The notes under the pieces are model-generated. The model did no database searches, was not told the DNA's origin, and saw only the letters and a list, made by a program, of their open reading frames with translations. Made by a program: the position numbers and the translations under genes. This document shows positions 1-12,425 of a DNA stretch of 64,000 nt, piece after piece. The stretch covers positions 49,109,373 through 49,173,372 of the forward strand of contig NC_087251.1 of NCBI RefSeq assembly GCF_037042905.1. Reading direction: 5' to 3'. Origin of the DNA: Lytechinus pictus (Eukaryota; Echinodermata; Echinoidea; Temnopleuroida; Toxopneustidae). Every line of letters starts with the position of its first letter. Positions within the stretch are counted from its first letter, which is position 1.

Positions 1-1677
1 CTTTTTTTCCAGATTTAATCTTTGTAATCTAATTTAAACATTTTCACAAAGAAAAATTGTGAAACCCAATTTTTTCCTTATGTATTTTTTTGTTTTTAGA
101 ATTTTTTCTTTCATATAGTACTTTTAGGATTAAACCCGTTAAACCATCCTATATAAGACAGTGGTGCTCAAACGTTAGTGAAAATCAACATATTCAAAAA
201 GTTCAAGTTCTGCCATGGTTTAGACATCTAATTGTGAAGTCAGCTTATGAAATATTACATTCAATAAAGTTTGTTTTTCTGGGCATGCCATACATTGTAG
301 TAGTTGTGTACATTCGAGGAGTGCATTTTGTGGTGGGATCACTAACTTTTTTAGTGCTCACAACTGTAAACAAATATTCTACTTACCTATACAATCACTG
401 TCACCGAAACCAAATATACCCTTCACTTGGTTATATGTTACACACTTCTGTACTTTTAACATGTTACGGTAGAATTCAGGACATGATCTGATGAAAGAAA
501 ATAAGGCAAATGAAGCCAAAATAGAAGACTGAACAACTTCAGTAAAGTATTAATTACAATGATTGCAACAATGGACATAAAGATGAAGCATTAGAGCTGC
601 ATAAACTTTTTTTTTTTAACAATGTTTAGTGGAAAAATAAATACTGTATATGTTTATGATAAAGTAAATATCATCATAACATATAAATAAATAAACAGAT
701 TAGTCAAATCACTTTTTAAAAACGAAATACTACAAATTTATTACATGCCTGTACATTAATAATAATTGAGAAGAAATGCTAGTTGCATCTAGATTTTTTA
801 TGCACATTGATCGTATCATTCACCATGATTCTAGCTGGAGTCATCTCAGGCATAGGCCTCATTGGGCTAATTATCATAAGATCATTTATTTATTTGATCA
901 ATTTCTTTCCTTTTTAGGCGATTTTCATTTCATCACTTTTTCTTTACTTTTTTTTTAGCAAATACTATTATTTATTTTTGAAGAGATTTTGGTTAAGATG
1001 TACAGTATGTGATATACAGATCAATATATAATATAGAAAGTGTACTTAACTCATATTGTCAATGATTTTCTGTTACTTGTAATTTTGTTTGCCCCCCCCC
1101 CCCCCCCACTTCACTTGTGCGCCTTGAGCATCTCTCACAAGATGGATGTGGCACCTCCCAAATTGCATATTATTATTATAATATGAGTTGACAATCATTT
1201 TGAATTGATGTTTTCGGATTGTCTGACTTTATTTCCATAAATCATGGGGAACCATACTAAGCTTCAAACTTTCTGCATATTTCAACTCAAACTTCATCTC
1301 CACTTCCTGGAAAGAAGAATTAATTTGCATGATTTTCCTCAGAGCTGGGAATCTAGTCATATTTGAACAGTCCATCCATTGGTATACTCATGCTTGACTT
1401 AAAATTACTTGGTCTAATTGACAGGTTGAATTCTACATTTCATTTTTTCAACAACCAGTTCATCTATTTAGGATATTGTTTAATTTCCACTAGACCCAAT
1501 AACCAGTTTGTCCAAGATCCAGTTTGGATAACCCTATTTAGTACTTGGGATAATTTCAACATGGTTATAAAGAGAACATGTTAATCAGACCAAATACATT
1601 TTTTACGAGTACCGAAGTGATATCACAATTTTTTTTTTTTTTTTTTTTTTGGGGGGGGGGGGGATTTCAGCATTTTT
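1..1677. other. WARS1 intron, no recognisable feature
   Basis: AT-rich DNA with a C run (1091-1107) and an adjoining T and G run (1629-1663). A plus-strand reading frame at 90-491 has no recognisable domain. I find no WARS1 exon on the minus strand here. Confidence 0.6.
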
Positions 1678-1939
1678 TATACCATACCTCCGCAGGGCAT
1701 GATGAAAATTGAAAATTGAAAAAAAAAAAACAGCATCCCAAATTTGGTGGGAATCGGTCCATGGTGCCCTCATGAATACATAATTAGCCCCACTGAAGTC
1801 AATGTATCATTAGCCTGGTTCATAAAAGATCTAGGCCGATAATACATTGATTTCAGTGGGGCCAATAATGTATTCATGAGGTCATATCTTGGGGCCCCAT
1901 GGACCAATTCCCACCAAGTTTTGGGTTGTGGAGGTATAT
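1678..1939. mobile_element. palindromic MITE in WARS1 intron
   Basis: Outer ends TATACCATACCTCCGCAG and, inverted, TGTGGAGGTATA. The interior is a long imperfect hairpin: 1737-1820 pairs with about 1837-1926 (GGTGGGAATCGGTCCATGG against CCATGGACCAATTCCCACC; CATGAATACATAATTAGCCC against its inverse). No coding capacity. Confidence 0.65.
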
Positions 1940-2117
1940 CATTATCAACCGTAATATGGAGAAAAAAACGGCGAAATAAAAATTTAAAAAAATTGACGAT
2001 GTCACACACCAGTACTCTATAATTCAAAGTGGCAATTAGACCTTCTACCAATTATGGTAAATCAAGTGAAATGAAACATGGACCAAAATAGTTAAGTCCA
2101 AATGAAGTTAATAACCT

Positions 2118-3132
2118 GGGGCCCGTTTCTCAACACATGGACATGTTAGTCATATATCTTTATCCACCAGCCACGGAGTTAGTTCCAATCTTACTAAACC
2201 TGTTTCTCGAAAGGCTTCCTAAGTAGAATACATTGATATCGAGAGCAGACGAGACGTAGCCTTAGTCACAAATTAGCATAATTTACAAAAAAAGAAAAAT
2301 TATGACAAAATTGCAAATATTGTGATGAATTGGGAAATAAATCTTTTAAAAATAATAGCACAGGTGAATTATGCATCATACATACTTAGACCATGAAGAC
2401 TAGAGCATTCAATTGCACAGAAAATTAAATTATGAATAATTCATTTCATGACTAAAAAATCACTTGTGGACGTTGAGATGGGTACCCCCGGGATATCCAA
2501 TTTTGATAGTTTACGAAAGTAAACCATAACGGTTTTCTTTGTAAAATGATAATTATACGGTCTTTTACGATTCCAAACGTAATCAAAATATAGTTTAACG
2601 AAACATTTTTAATCATTTATACCGAAACATACAATATTTGACAAATTATATGCATAAATTAAAGATAGAATTTATCCAACTGTATAGGGGTTTGAAAACA
2701 ACAAATACGAGTTCAGTTATGGATGGCCTGACGTGGTAGAATCTTTATCAATTAAATCATTTTACTATTTCAAAATGAATGGTTTTGTGGCGTTTTACCA
2801 ACGGTTTTTATAGTTTCTTTGTATTACAATTATCATTGAATGCATTAACCCACTTGTTTTGTGATGTAATTTCAACCTCTATGATTGATTACGTAAGATT
2901 ATAATTTTAAAATTTCTAGGCACTTTTGCATGTCATAGTCTACCCACGTGATTACACTACGTCATCAAAGAAAGAAGTTAAGACAGGTTCGGAGCTGTCA
3001 TAAATATATAGTGAGGTTGTTGTACCCGATCTTGGTAAAGAGGGCTTCGTGAAACGGTTAGCGGACAAGTAGCTCACTATCTCCGATTTAGTCAAGAAGT
3101 TAGACTTATGACGGTGTTGAGAAACGGGCCCC
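2118..3132. mobile_element. 1.0-kb non-autonomous element with GGGGCCCGTTTCTCAACAC TIRs
   Basis: Left end GGGGCCCGTTTCTCAACAC, right end GTGTTGAGAAACGGGCCCC: perfect 19-bp inverted ends. The interior is AT-rich with no credible ORF. CTGGGG occurs at both flanks, but overlaps with the G-rich ends make the target duplication ambiguous. Confidence 0.75.
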
Positions 3133-3226
3133 TGGGGCACATTTCAAGATTGGCCGACAGCAAGTTAGAAAATCACTGAAAAGTGACCAAGTGATTTCAG
3201 ACAAAGCATGCATGTACAGTACTCAC

Positions 3227-6200
3227 GCAATATAATTCATATCTGAGAAGATGAAAGTCTTGTTGACATCAAACCCGCAGGCGATGATGTCCTTGGCATT
3301 CTCATAACCCAGCTTCTGAGCTTCCTCAGCTTTGAGATCCTTCCACAAAAACTTTTCATCGTCAGTCAGCTGAATGACTAGAGGCACGTCAAATACATCC
3401 TGAAGCCACCTAAGACGAGAGAATGGGATAAATTTACATCTGACATGAATTTTTTTTTTTCGTAATCCCTCCATCCCGCTGCGCCTCGGAATAGTTTACT
3501 AGAAAGATGGCGCATAATAAATGCTGTGTTTATTATTATTATTACTAACTATCAGCAGTGAAAAAAAATCATCACAATGGAGACTGCCAATACAATTAAG
3601 CACAAAGGGGGAGAGTGTATTATTATTATTATTATTTTGACTTGGCTCACTTTTATTAGATAAGCAGTTTTCAGCAGCTTCTTTTTGCTATCATTATTTG
3701 GAAAAAGAATCTACACCTGGCTTATTTAGATAATTTCTCAGATAATTGCATATTATCTCCAAGAATCATTTGGCACACATTTGAGTTGTCATTTTAATGC
3801 ATTCTGCTTGAGGTCATGTTGAGATCATTGCAACTGGCATTCATGTTTACAATCACATACTCACTTGGTGAAGATAAATGGAATAAGATGACCAACATGC
3901 ATAGATGTAGAAGAGGGTCCTCTTCCAGTGTAGAGAAAGAAAGGTTTCTTTGCTTCATAACGTGTAAGGATTTGATGGACATCTCTGCAAAAATCAAAGT
4001 TAAAAAAATGAATTTACAATATCTAACATATAAATCAACACACAAATTTAATGATAATCATTTATTGCATCAAAAAAATAAAATACAAACATCACATTAC
4101 ATGCAATATCAATCAATATACAATTTTGACAATAATCATATCTTATTTGAATAAATTTCAAATTCATGGTTTAAATTACTATATAAACTAATTAGTTGAC
4201 TAATGTAATTCAAAATGTGAGATAACAAGTCTTTAAGAAATACAAAAATATTAAAAAAAATCAAATCTAAGAAAGACAAAGGTCTGACTCACACTCTTGA
4301 TTTTCTCATCCACTGAAAATGAATAAGCTTTGTGTGAGCAGCTATTCATAACCAACATTAGAACTAGATCCACTTATACATGTATACAAATAGCGAATAG
4401 GCATGAGTGCGATGGTGCGAGATTTCGCATGAGGTGAAAGAAAGATGCTCTATTCAACGAGGCGTGAGCCAAGTTGAATAGAGCGTTTCTTTCTTTCACC
4501 GAATGCGAAATCTCGCACAATTGCACGAATAAGAATATTCGCTATTTGTGTTGTACAACGCCTCGGAATTTAGCGAAAATATGAAAAAACAAAGAGTTTA
4601 TCCCTATAGTAATCTATGAAAAGGGAGCAAAAATACCGAAAGCAGAAAGCAAAATCCCACAAGCGCACATGACCTTGGGCAGCCTTGCGCATTTAGCCAG
4701 CTGGCTTATACGCGTATTGTTCATTTTTACCGAGCGCAATGAATTAAATCGTATTGTGACGTCACCCCCTAAAGCCGTGCAACGGTACATTTTGGACGGT
4801 ACATTTTGGATGGTACGTCTTTTGTGCAACGGTAAGAATGTTTGACATTCAGCCTCCCATTTGCTCGCGTACAACAAGCTAAGTAGGCGTTGTACAACAT
4901 AGAAGATGTACATGTATAGATAAATTTACATGGAGAAGAATGAATCAATGTAGAGACTTCACATTACACCATGTATGCTTTCATGGATATATCATCTGAA
5001 GAATGCATAAATTTGATTTTAGATGGTCCTATTAAGGACCAAACACATATATGCCCTCGAAAGCACACAGGGTGTACCGTCAAGCCTCTATTATCTATTA
5101 ATAGAATTAATTTATTTATTTATAAACTAATTATTTAATTTATAATTTAGAGATTTACTATCATTTCTTTGTTTGATTGAATCAATCTTGCCTGCATATG
5201 ATACATTTAAACATTCTCCTCCACTCCTTGGGGAGTACTACAGCTTGCCATCTTAATTCTTCACCTTTGTGAAAAGAAGATCCCTCTTCTAAGAAAATGA
5301 TGTGGCTTATGACCAGTTATTTTCTCAAATCTCTCCAGTAATGCATCATCTATCTTGGTGCTCCCAAATCGAACTGTCAATATTAAACAAAAAATAATAA
5401 TTTTAATATGATACATAAAATTTCGAAACAGTTTGAAAACAGTAGGCTAATTTTTATAACACTGAAAGGTTTACACCAAAAGTGATTACTTCATCCACAT
5501 GTTCTTTTCATAAGCATGTCCCTGGGAAGCAGGGGTGCTGAAGCACCCCCAAGATTTTCCTGGGGGGTGCTGCGTGTATTTTTCTCCATAGGCAGCACCC
5601 CTGGAATTGTGGTAGGTGCGAAAACAATGATAAATGTAACAACAAGTGGAATGCCTCTGGCCGTCTCACCTGCATCACGCGATTCAATATAGCAGCAGTG
5701 CTGATTTTGAAAACTACTATAACTCGCACAAGATGTTCAGTGATACTTGGTTACTCTTATTTCCACGTTTTATGAACTAGACCAATACACTTATAGAGAT
5801 ATGATGGCAATTCAACAAATACCCCCAACGTGGCCAAAGTTCTTTGACCTTACATGACCTTTGACCTTGATCATGTGACCTGAAACTCGCACAGGATGTT
5901 CAGTGATACTTGATTACTATTATGTCCAAGTTTTATGAACTAGACCAACACACTTTCAAATTTATGGCTGTAATTCAACAAATACCCCAATTTGGCCAAA
6001 GTTCATTGACCCTAAATGACCTTTGACCTTGATCATGTGACCTGAAACTTGCACAGGATGTTCAGTAATACTTGATTACTATTATGTCCAAGTTTCATGA
6101 ATCAGATCCATAAACTTTCAAAGTTATGATGGTAATTCAACAGATACCCCCAATTCGGCCAAAGTTCATTGACCCTAAATGACCTTTGACCTTGGTCATG

Positions 6201-7339
6201 TGATGTGAAACTCATGCAGGATGTTCAGTGATACTTGATTAACCTTATGTATAAGTTTCATGAACTAGGTCCATATATTTTCTAAGTTATGATGACATTT
6301 CAAAAACTTAACCTTAGGTTAAGATTTTGATGTTGATTCCCCCAACATGGTCTAAGTTCATTGACCCTAAATGACCTTTGACCTTGGTCATGTGACATGA
6401 AACTCAGGAAGGATGTTCAGTAATACTTGATTAACCTTATGGCCAAGTTTCATGAACTAGGTCCATATACTTTCTAAGTTATGCTGTCATTTCAAAAACT
6501 TAACCTCAGGTTAAGATTTGGTGTTGACGCCGCCGCCGCCGCCGCCGTCGCCGTCGGAAAAGCGGCGCCTATAGTCTCACTCTGCTATGCAGGTGAGACA
6601 AAAATTACCTAAAATTTTTAGTGAAGAAAGCCCCCCCCCCCCTTTTTTTTGCTTTTAAAAATCTCATACCAAAATGGCGTTCATTTTTTGTGAAACCGTT
6701 TTTTTGCTTGTCAAATTTACATCAGCACTCCAAGTAAAAAAAATCGTTCCCAGGGCCCTGTTCATAAGCCATGAATTTCTATGTTCATGACATCACTTCT
6801 GTCTTCCAAACAAATAACATTAAATAATAATTCTGATTCTTAAATCTTGACATTCAGTAACAATGGATGTGACAGTAAGAGAAGTACATGGAAATTCAAT
6901 AAAATTCAAGTTCATCTTATCAAAACTGATAGGATATTCTGACATGAGCAACAAAAAAAGGAAAATGCAAAAAATAATCATCATCATTATCATCATCATC
7001 AACATTTGATCATGATCATCATCATCATCAATCCATCATCATCATAGTCATAATCATCATCATCATTATCATCATCATCAACATTTGCTCATGATGATGA
7101 TGATCATCATCATGATCATCATCATCGTACATCTCGTTGCACATCAAAGTTATAAACTTACGAATAAGTTTGTCATAGTCTATTCCTTTGCTGGATGAAG
7201 TGGCTACATTCCACGGGTCGACAATATCTTCCTTCGCATCATCATCTGCACCATCACCCTGTTCAGAAGCTTGGTTCACCTCACCAACCTTCAAATCTTC
7301 TATTTTAGCCTCAATAGATTCTGCCTCCCCAGACATCAT
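3227..7339 (-). CDS. WARS1: tryptophanyl-tRNA synthetase, cytoplasmic, N-terminal part (4 exons; gene continues off left edge)
   Basis: Class I aminoacyl-tRNA synthetase that charges tRNA-Trp in the cytosol. Coding exons on the minus strand are 7162-7339, 5265-5373, 3865-3984 and 3227-3409; all use GT/AG and phases 1, 2, 2, 2 join in frame for 196 codons. The peptide follows animal WARS1: an acidic lead, then [19 protein letters not shown], then [11 protein letters not shown], then GRGPSS followed by HVGH (the HIGH-type ATP site), then [16 protein letters not shown] and [20 protein letters not shown]. The Rossmann fold is cut after about its first half; exons for the KMSKS-type loop and anticodon domain must lie left of position 1, giving an intron over 3.2 kb. 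The start is uncertain: the first exon begins after a good acceptor at 7344, so ATG 7339 may be internal to a longer form. No WHEP domain is visible. Known of the family: WARS1. Inferred: functional, as there are no breaks. Confidence 0.93.
4386..4900. mobile_element. fold-back element in WARS1 intron
   Basis: 4386-4458 and 4473-4549 form a long inverted repeat (AGCGAATAGGCATGAGTGCG against CGCACAATTGCACGAATAAG region; GAAAGAAAGATGCTCTATTC against its inverse) with a 14-nt loop. Two self-complementary GTTGTACAAC blocks in inverted context (about 4551-4563 and 4885-4897) may mark an outer pair of ends. Contains a CRE-like TGACGTCA at 4757. Confidence 0.55.
5514..5612. repeat. short palindromic repeat with GGGGTGCTG / CAGCACCCC arms
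   Basis: GGGGTGCTGAAGCACCCCC followed by GGGGGGTGCTGCGTGT and GGCAGCACCCC. Related, mostly inverted copies occur at 29830-29945 and 30276-30395. Probably the end region of a DNA element. Confidence 0.5.
5708..6600 (+). repeat. tandem repeat, ~163-bp monomers, ending in GCC/GTC-rich tail
   Basis: Monomers recur with spacing 162, 163 and 192 bp, each containing TGACCTTTGACCT (5855, 6017, 6180, 6372) followed by a GATGTTCAGTGATACTTGAT block and an AAGTTTCATGAACTAG block. The array ends at 6527-6600 with a GCCGCC run and GGAAAAGCGGCGCCTATAG, a 3' module I recognise as widespread in echinoderm repeats. No protein coding. Confidence 0.8.
6965..7130. repeat. imperfect ATC/GAT microsatellite at start of WARS1 intron
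   Basis: Long run of ATC/CAT units broken by GATCATGATCATC; it ends about 30 bp from the donor at 7161. The Met/Asp/His-rich reading frames over it are artefacts of the repeat. Confidence 0.85.
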
Positions 7340-7344
7340 AGCAC

Positions 7345-8029
7345 TAAATGAAGATGTCAAAGAAAGATATCTTGTCATATAAAAAACTCAATTGTATCAG
7401 AATGGGGTAATATGCAGAAAATTCAGAGTCGTTCTCAAAAAGACGTCACCATTCATTGTCCCAAAAGACTCCCAATCATGTTTTTGGCCTGTATCCTTGC
7501 AATCTTGCATTATTTCTGGGGTTTGGGGTTTTTGTAGTAACATGGATGGTAAGCATTAGCATTAGCTTGAAAAAAATTTAAAACATCCATAACAAAACCA
7601 TTCAATATACACATTTGAAAACATTTTGCTAATTTTGCAAGGTTTCTATGGATTTTTAGTTGAATAATGACAGGCATGAGTTGCCATTACAGCACACACA
7701 TGCTTGGTGGCTAGTAATGCCTTGGCTTAAAATTGTGAACAAGTTTGTCAACTTCCATACCATCAATATCTGTAATAAATTCTTTTGAAATCTGCATTTA
7801 TATTCGGATCTGGGCGTTGCTAGTTTTTTTAGGTGGTCTATCTCTGACAGATCACCTCTTAATTTCGTCAGAATTTTCTTTATTATTTATTTCTTTATTC
7901 ATCTTTTCATTTTTCGCACCTATGTTTGTCGCCAACTTTTCTCCAAATCGACTGTATCAATTTCGCTGAATCTTTCGTCATATATAAAGTCTATCGTAGA
8001 CGCGCTCTACTAAGCTTTTCAAGGTCATC
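7345..8029. other. WARS1 upstream region; no coding exon recognised
   Basis: Should contain a WARS1 5' UTR exon or an upstream coding exon, because the first exon found starts after a strong acceptor (TTTCTTTGACATCTTCATTTAG on the minus strand ends at 7344). I could not identify a WHEP-domain exon. Confidence 0.4.
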
Positions 8030-8065
8030 TGATCATGATGACGTCATCTACGCGCCATTTTGTAA
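8030..8065 (-). promoter_or_regulatory. probable WARS1 promoter core (CRE plus ATGGCG-type element)
   Basis: About 700 bp upstream of the first WARS1 coding exon found, a TGACGTCA palindrome (8039-8046) stands next to AAAATGGCGCG on the minus strand (8051-8061), similar to a YY1 site. tRNA synthetase genes are known ATF/CREB-family targets. A 5' UTR exon would have to lie between here and 7344. Confidence 0.35.
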
Positions 8066-8249
8066 AATTCTTTATTTGATCATATCAACATAACGGATAA
8101 TTAATAATCAATCATATTTACATCAAATAAACTATAGGTCAAATGTCAAAGTCATCAAAGGTCATGCAAAGGTCATGACGTGCGCGTCAAAATTGAAAAA
8201 TGCTCATAATCGTCTATTATTAATTTTAGGTACGTTTCAGGTCATCTTA

Positions 8250-9970
8250 AGCATCTTTTTGAAAGGCAAGTCCTTTGGAACTTACAAATCTGTGGGTGCT
8301 GTGATAAATTAATGATAAATCGTGATCATAGTTGGTTGTTTTAGAAAATTTCATGAATTATCAAATTGATATTTAATGCATGATTGAACATAAATTGCAT
8401 TTTTTAGTGCAGCGTTTATCATATGGATCTCGTCATGGGGTTCATGGGAGTCAGGAGAATAGAGGGAGAGGGAGAGGTAGGATTTAAGTGGGTGAAGTAG
8501 GTTGATGGGGATAAAGGTTAACAGAACATTTAGCTCCCCCCCCCCCACTTCCCTCTCCCACCTCCCCTCCTGTTGAGATCGAGACTGGTTGTATTACATG
8601 TATATATAAAGTCCAGAGCAGAACTTTACCTATCAATCATTTAATCAACAATTTATCAGTAAATCAACTCAATCAATGTGATCAATCATCATAATCAGTC
8701 AATTTCTTAGTAATCATGAAATGAAAAAAAAACTGACCAATCAACCATCGGTCACTTGGCACTTTGGCAGTTAAGTTTTGAATACCACCCAGGAAGTGAG
8801 ACAGAGATGTCCAGAGGGGGGGGGGTACATGACTTGTAATTTGTGAAAGAACATGAAAATGAGAAATGCCCTTAAAGGTCAAGTCTACCCCAGAAAAAGT
8901 ATGATTTTAATAGAGAAAAATTCCACTAGCAAAACAATGAAAATTTCATTAAAATCAGATGTAAAATAAGAAAGTTATGACATTTTAAAGTTTCGTTTAT
9001 TTTCCACTAAACGGTTATATGCACATCTCAGTGACATGCAAATGAGACAGTCGATGATGTCCATCACTCACTAATTTTTTAATGTTTTTCATTGTTTGAA
9101 TTATCCAATATTTCATTTTGTACAGTTTTGACAATAAGGGCCAACTTGACTGAACCATATAGTATTAAAACAATACTAATTCCACATGTTCAGGGAGGAA
9201 TTAATCTTTGCCTCCCTTAACAATGAGGAAAAAATTAGTGAGTGGATGACGTCCTTAGTCTCCTCATTTGCATACTGACCATACTAAATTTGCTTAAGAA
9301 ACCAAAACTGATCTCAATTCTCAATTGATCATTAATTTAGCATAACACCCTTAACTTTGCAAACTTGTTCCAAAGGACCGACCTCTCAAAACAATGGAAT
9401 GCTAATTCCTGTCCAGCATAGCCGAGCTCAGTCTCTCAGGTGGTGAGAAGTGTTGGGGGGGGGGGGAGTGAGGGAAGGGGAGGGAATGGGATGGCCAAAT
9501 GTTCTGTTGACCTTTATCCCATCAACATACTTCACCCACGTAAGTTCTGTCTCTCCCCTATTCTCCCGACTCTCATGAACAAAGTGCAGAGATCCACATG
9601 AAAAAGTTAAGACGCTGCACTAAAAATTGCAATTCATATTCACTCATGCATTCTGTAGGCTATCTGTATCGTTCAGTCAGCAAAATACCAGGATTGGCAC
9701 ACCACGCTAACTTGAAGAGCACACTACGTGTAGAGTAGCTCGAAGTATTAATTGATATTTCATTTACTTTTGAAGGAGTCCAAAGATAATGAGTTAACTA
9801 TGTCTGCATTAAATTTCAATTTTAATAACTTATGAAATATTCTCATACAACAAAATAAATAAAATCAAATCAAACTGATCATGATTGAGCATTAATTTAT
9901 CACAACACCATCAACTTACTTGCCTCTCAAAAACTGAAAGAAATTGGAAGGCTAATTCCTGCCCAGCTTA
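8250..9970. mobile_element. fold-back element, ~1.7 kb
   Basis: 8250-8560 is repeated in inverted orientation at about 9445-9970: TTTTTAGTGCAGCG (8401-8416) against CGCTGCACTAAAAA (9612-9626), and the GGGAGTCAGGAGAATAG block against CTATTCTCCCGACTCTC. The block around 8300 (TGTGATAAATTAATGATAA) recurs inverted at 9880-9960 and again near 9330-9420. The centre holds a TTAA-type MITE fragment. Confidence 0.6.
8876..9300 (+). mobile_element. truncated TTAA-type MITE (AGGTCAAGTC family)
   Basis: Starts TTAA then AGGTCAAGTCTACCCC and matches the complete copy at 25092-25671 through AATAAGAAAGTTATGACATT and GACAGTCGATGATGTCC. It stops near TTTGCATACTGACC without the right inverted end. Confidence 0.75.
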
Positions 9971-10039
9971 ATTTTCATACCCAATGTTGTAGTGGGTAGT
10001 GCTCACTTAAGCATGAATGTGCTCTACTTAAACAAATAA

Positions 10040-12425
10040 TTTTTTTCCTGGCTACTCCACTTGTACATATTTTCAATCTGTCTCTCTCTCAAGGTGTTTT
10101 TCCTGAATCGCTAAAACTTGCCAAAATTATTCCAATATATAAAAAAGATGACCCATGCCGGATTGTAAACTACCGCCCTATTTCACTGTTACCAAGCATT
10201 TCCAAAATACTTTTCAAAAATTGTTTACAATCGTTTATACTCATTTTGGACACTAACAAATTATTAATCCCCAATCAATATGGTTTCAGAAAAAAACCAC
10301 TCAACCGATTATGCAATTTTACAATTATATGATAAAATAACTGATTCACTTTAAAAAAAGGAGCACACTATTGGGGTATTTATGGATTTATCGAAGGCGT
10401 TCGATACAATGGACCATCGCATATTACTGAGTAAACTAAAGACATATGGAATCAGAGGGATCGTACTATCTTGGTTAAAAGATTATTAAGCTAATAGACG
10501 CCAATATGTTAATTTCAAATCCAAATCATCTAATATATGCCCCGTAATATGTGGAGTACCACAGGGTTCAATCCTGGGACCTTTATTATTTTTAATATAT
10601 ATGAATGACATTATGAACACATCACCCTTACTTACATATGTTTTATTCGCAGATGACACCAACATATTTTATTCACACCACAACTTAAACATACTTGTTG
10701 CAACTCTCAATCAAGAATTAAAGAAATTATCAATATGGTTTAAATCAAACAAACTTTCACTTAACATAGATAAAACAAATTTTATGTACTTCAAACACAT
10801 TAATTCTAAACATATATCTCGCGATAATATTTATATCAATGATATACCCATTAATGAAAAACAAGAAACTAAATTTTTAGGTGTACTGATTGATGCTAAC
10901 ATAACTTGGAGTAGTCACATTTGTAATATAAGCATGATGGTCGGAAGAGGCATAGGCATTTAAAGGAGAATGAAACCCTTGGAACCAGCTGAATCCATAT
11001 CAAAGAGAAAAATCAAAGAAACATATTGTTGAAAGTTTGAGGAAGATTGAATGAATAATAAGAAAGTTATGAGCATTTGAATATTGAGATCACTAATGCC
11101 ATGTAGATCCTCGCATTGGCAATGCGACCAAGATCTGTGATGTCACACACGTACAACTCCCTCATTACTTTAGTACTTATTTCACTTATATTCTCACTTT
11201 TATAGAGTCTATCACAAGGTGAGGTGTTCTCTTTATATATGGGAGGACAATTACAGAGGTTTCACAACATTATATCATTGATGAATCGTTTGTCATATGA
11301 TTAGAATGAGCAAAAAGAGATGTTTTGGGGTATATTTTCAGTGTCCAAAAGGGGAGAGTTGTTCATCTGTGACATCATAGATCTTGGTCGCATTGCCAAT
11401 GGGAGGATCTCCATAGCATTAGTGATCTCGACATTCAAACGCTCATAACTCTTCTATTGCTAGTCCTATTTTACTCAAACTTTTGTTGATCTTATTCTTT
11501 GATTTTTCTGCTTTCACAAAAGCTAACTTGCTCCAAGAGTTTCATTCTCCTTTAACATTATATCTCTCAAAGATCGTTACTTATGCTCTATAATTCATTT
11601 ATCTTATCGTATATATATCTTATTGTAATATTGTATGGGGAAATAGTAACAAAATCAAAATCGATTCAATATTGCGCCTTCAAAAGAAAGCACTTCGCAT
11701 TTGTCATCACTCCCATTATCTCGCTCATACTGATCCTATATTTCATGATTTTAAAACATTGAAGATCTATGATATTCACACTTATCAAACTGCTATTTTT
11801 ATGTACAAATTTTCCACCAACACTATACCAACACCCTTCAGAAATATTTTTGTCTATAAGAGAGACATTCATTCATACCCTACTCGACATTCATCTGACT
11901 TTCATTTAACAAACCCAAAACTAATAATTGCTCACAAAACAATACGGCATCACGGCCCGGATGTTTGGAACAACCTACCGAATGATATCAAACAAGCTGC
12001 ATCTCTTATTATATCATTTAAAGCTTCACTAAAGAGGTACCTTTTATCAAAATACTTATAAATTCTCACCTGCACATGCACTCACTTGCACACACTTCAT
12101 CTTGCCCCCTTTCTTTTTAGTATATGTTAAGCCATATAAGTGACATCACTTTTAAATAATAAAGACCCGGTATTTTTATTATGGTTTTCATGTAGCCTTC
12201 TCTTTTCCCCTGGCTGCTCTTATTTCAAGCTTTCAGCTTACGATAGCTGGCCTCTGCATTTAAATTTATTTGTTATTGTTTACATGAATTATGTCTATAT
12301 CTACTTAACTACTATTCAATTGTCACCTTTGTAACTTGATCATTATGTATGTTTTATTTTATATCATTGTTATAAATTTGTAATTTTGATTTATTAATAA
12401 ATGCAGAAATACCTGCTTAAAAAAA
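10040..12425 (+). mobile_element. 5'-truncated, broken non-LTR retrotransposon (LINE) with reverse transcriptase
   Basis: Translation across frames gives LAKIIPIYKKDDP, NYRPISLLPSISKI, FMDLSKAFDTMDHRIL, GVPQGSILGPLLFLIYMNDI, FADDTNIFYSH (the YADD-type active site) and FLGVLIDANITWSSH, then after the inserted MITE SYCNIVWGN, LRLQKKALRICHHS, and a C-terminal RHHGPDVWNNLPNDIKQ block. This order is that of CR1/L2/Jockey-like LINE reverse transcriptases. A frameshift near 10300, a stop near 10490 and the MITE at 10964-11551 make it dead. Typical LINE tail AATAAATGCAG to 12425. Confidence 0.88.
10964..11551. mobile_element. 588-bp TTAA-flanked MITE inserted in the LINE
   Basis: Ends AGGAGAATGAAACCCTTGGA and, inverted, TCCAAGAGTTTCATTCTCCT, flanked by TTAA at 10960-10963 and 11552-11555. 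The interior is itself palindromic (ATTGGCAATGCGACCAAGAT near 11114; ATCTTGGTCGCATTGCCAAT near 11381). TTAA targets are the hallmark of piggyBac-type transposition. Confidence 0.85.

Noticed and set aside
90..491. 133-codon plus-strand reading frame
   Set aside because: No domain, low-complexity hydrophobic composition, inside the WARS1 intron and antisense to it.
2952..3226. Next WARS1 exon
   Set aside because: No continuation of the synthetase (YKNVVRI- or IFGF-like block) in any frame; the donor at 3226 is clear, so the next exon lies outside the window.
7028..7161. Met/Asp/His-rich extension of WARS1 exon 1
   Set aside because: Lies beyond the GTAAGT donor and is the translated ATC microsatellite.
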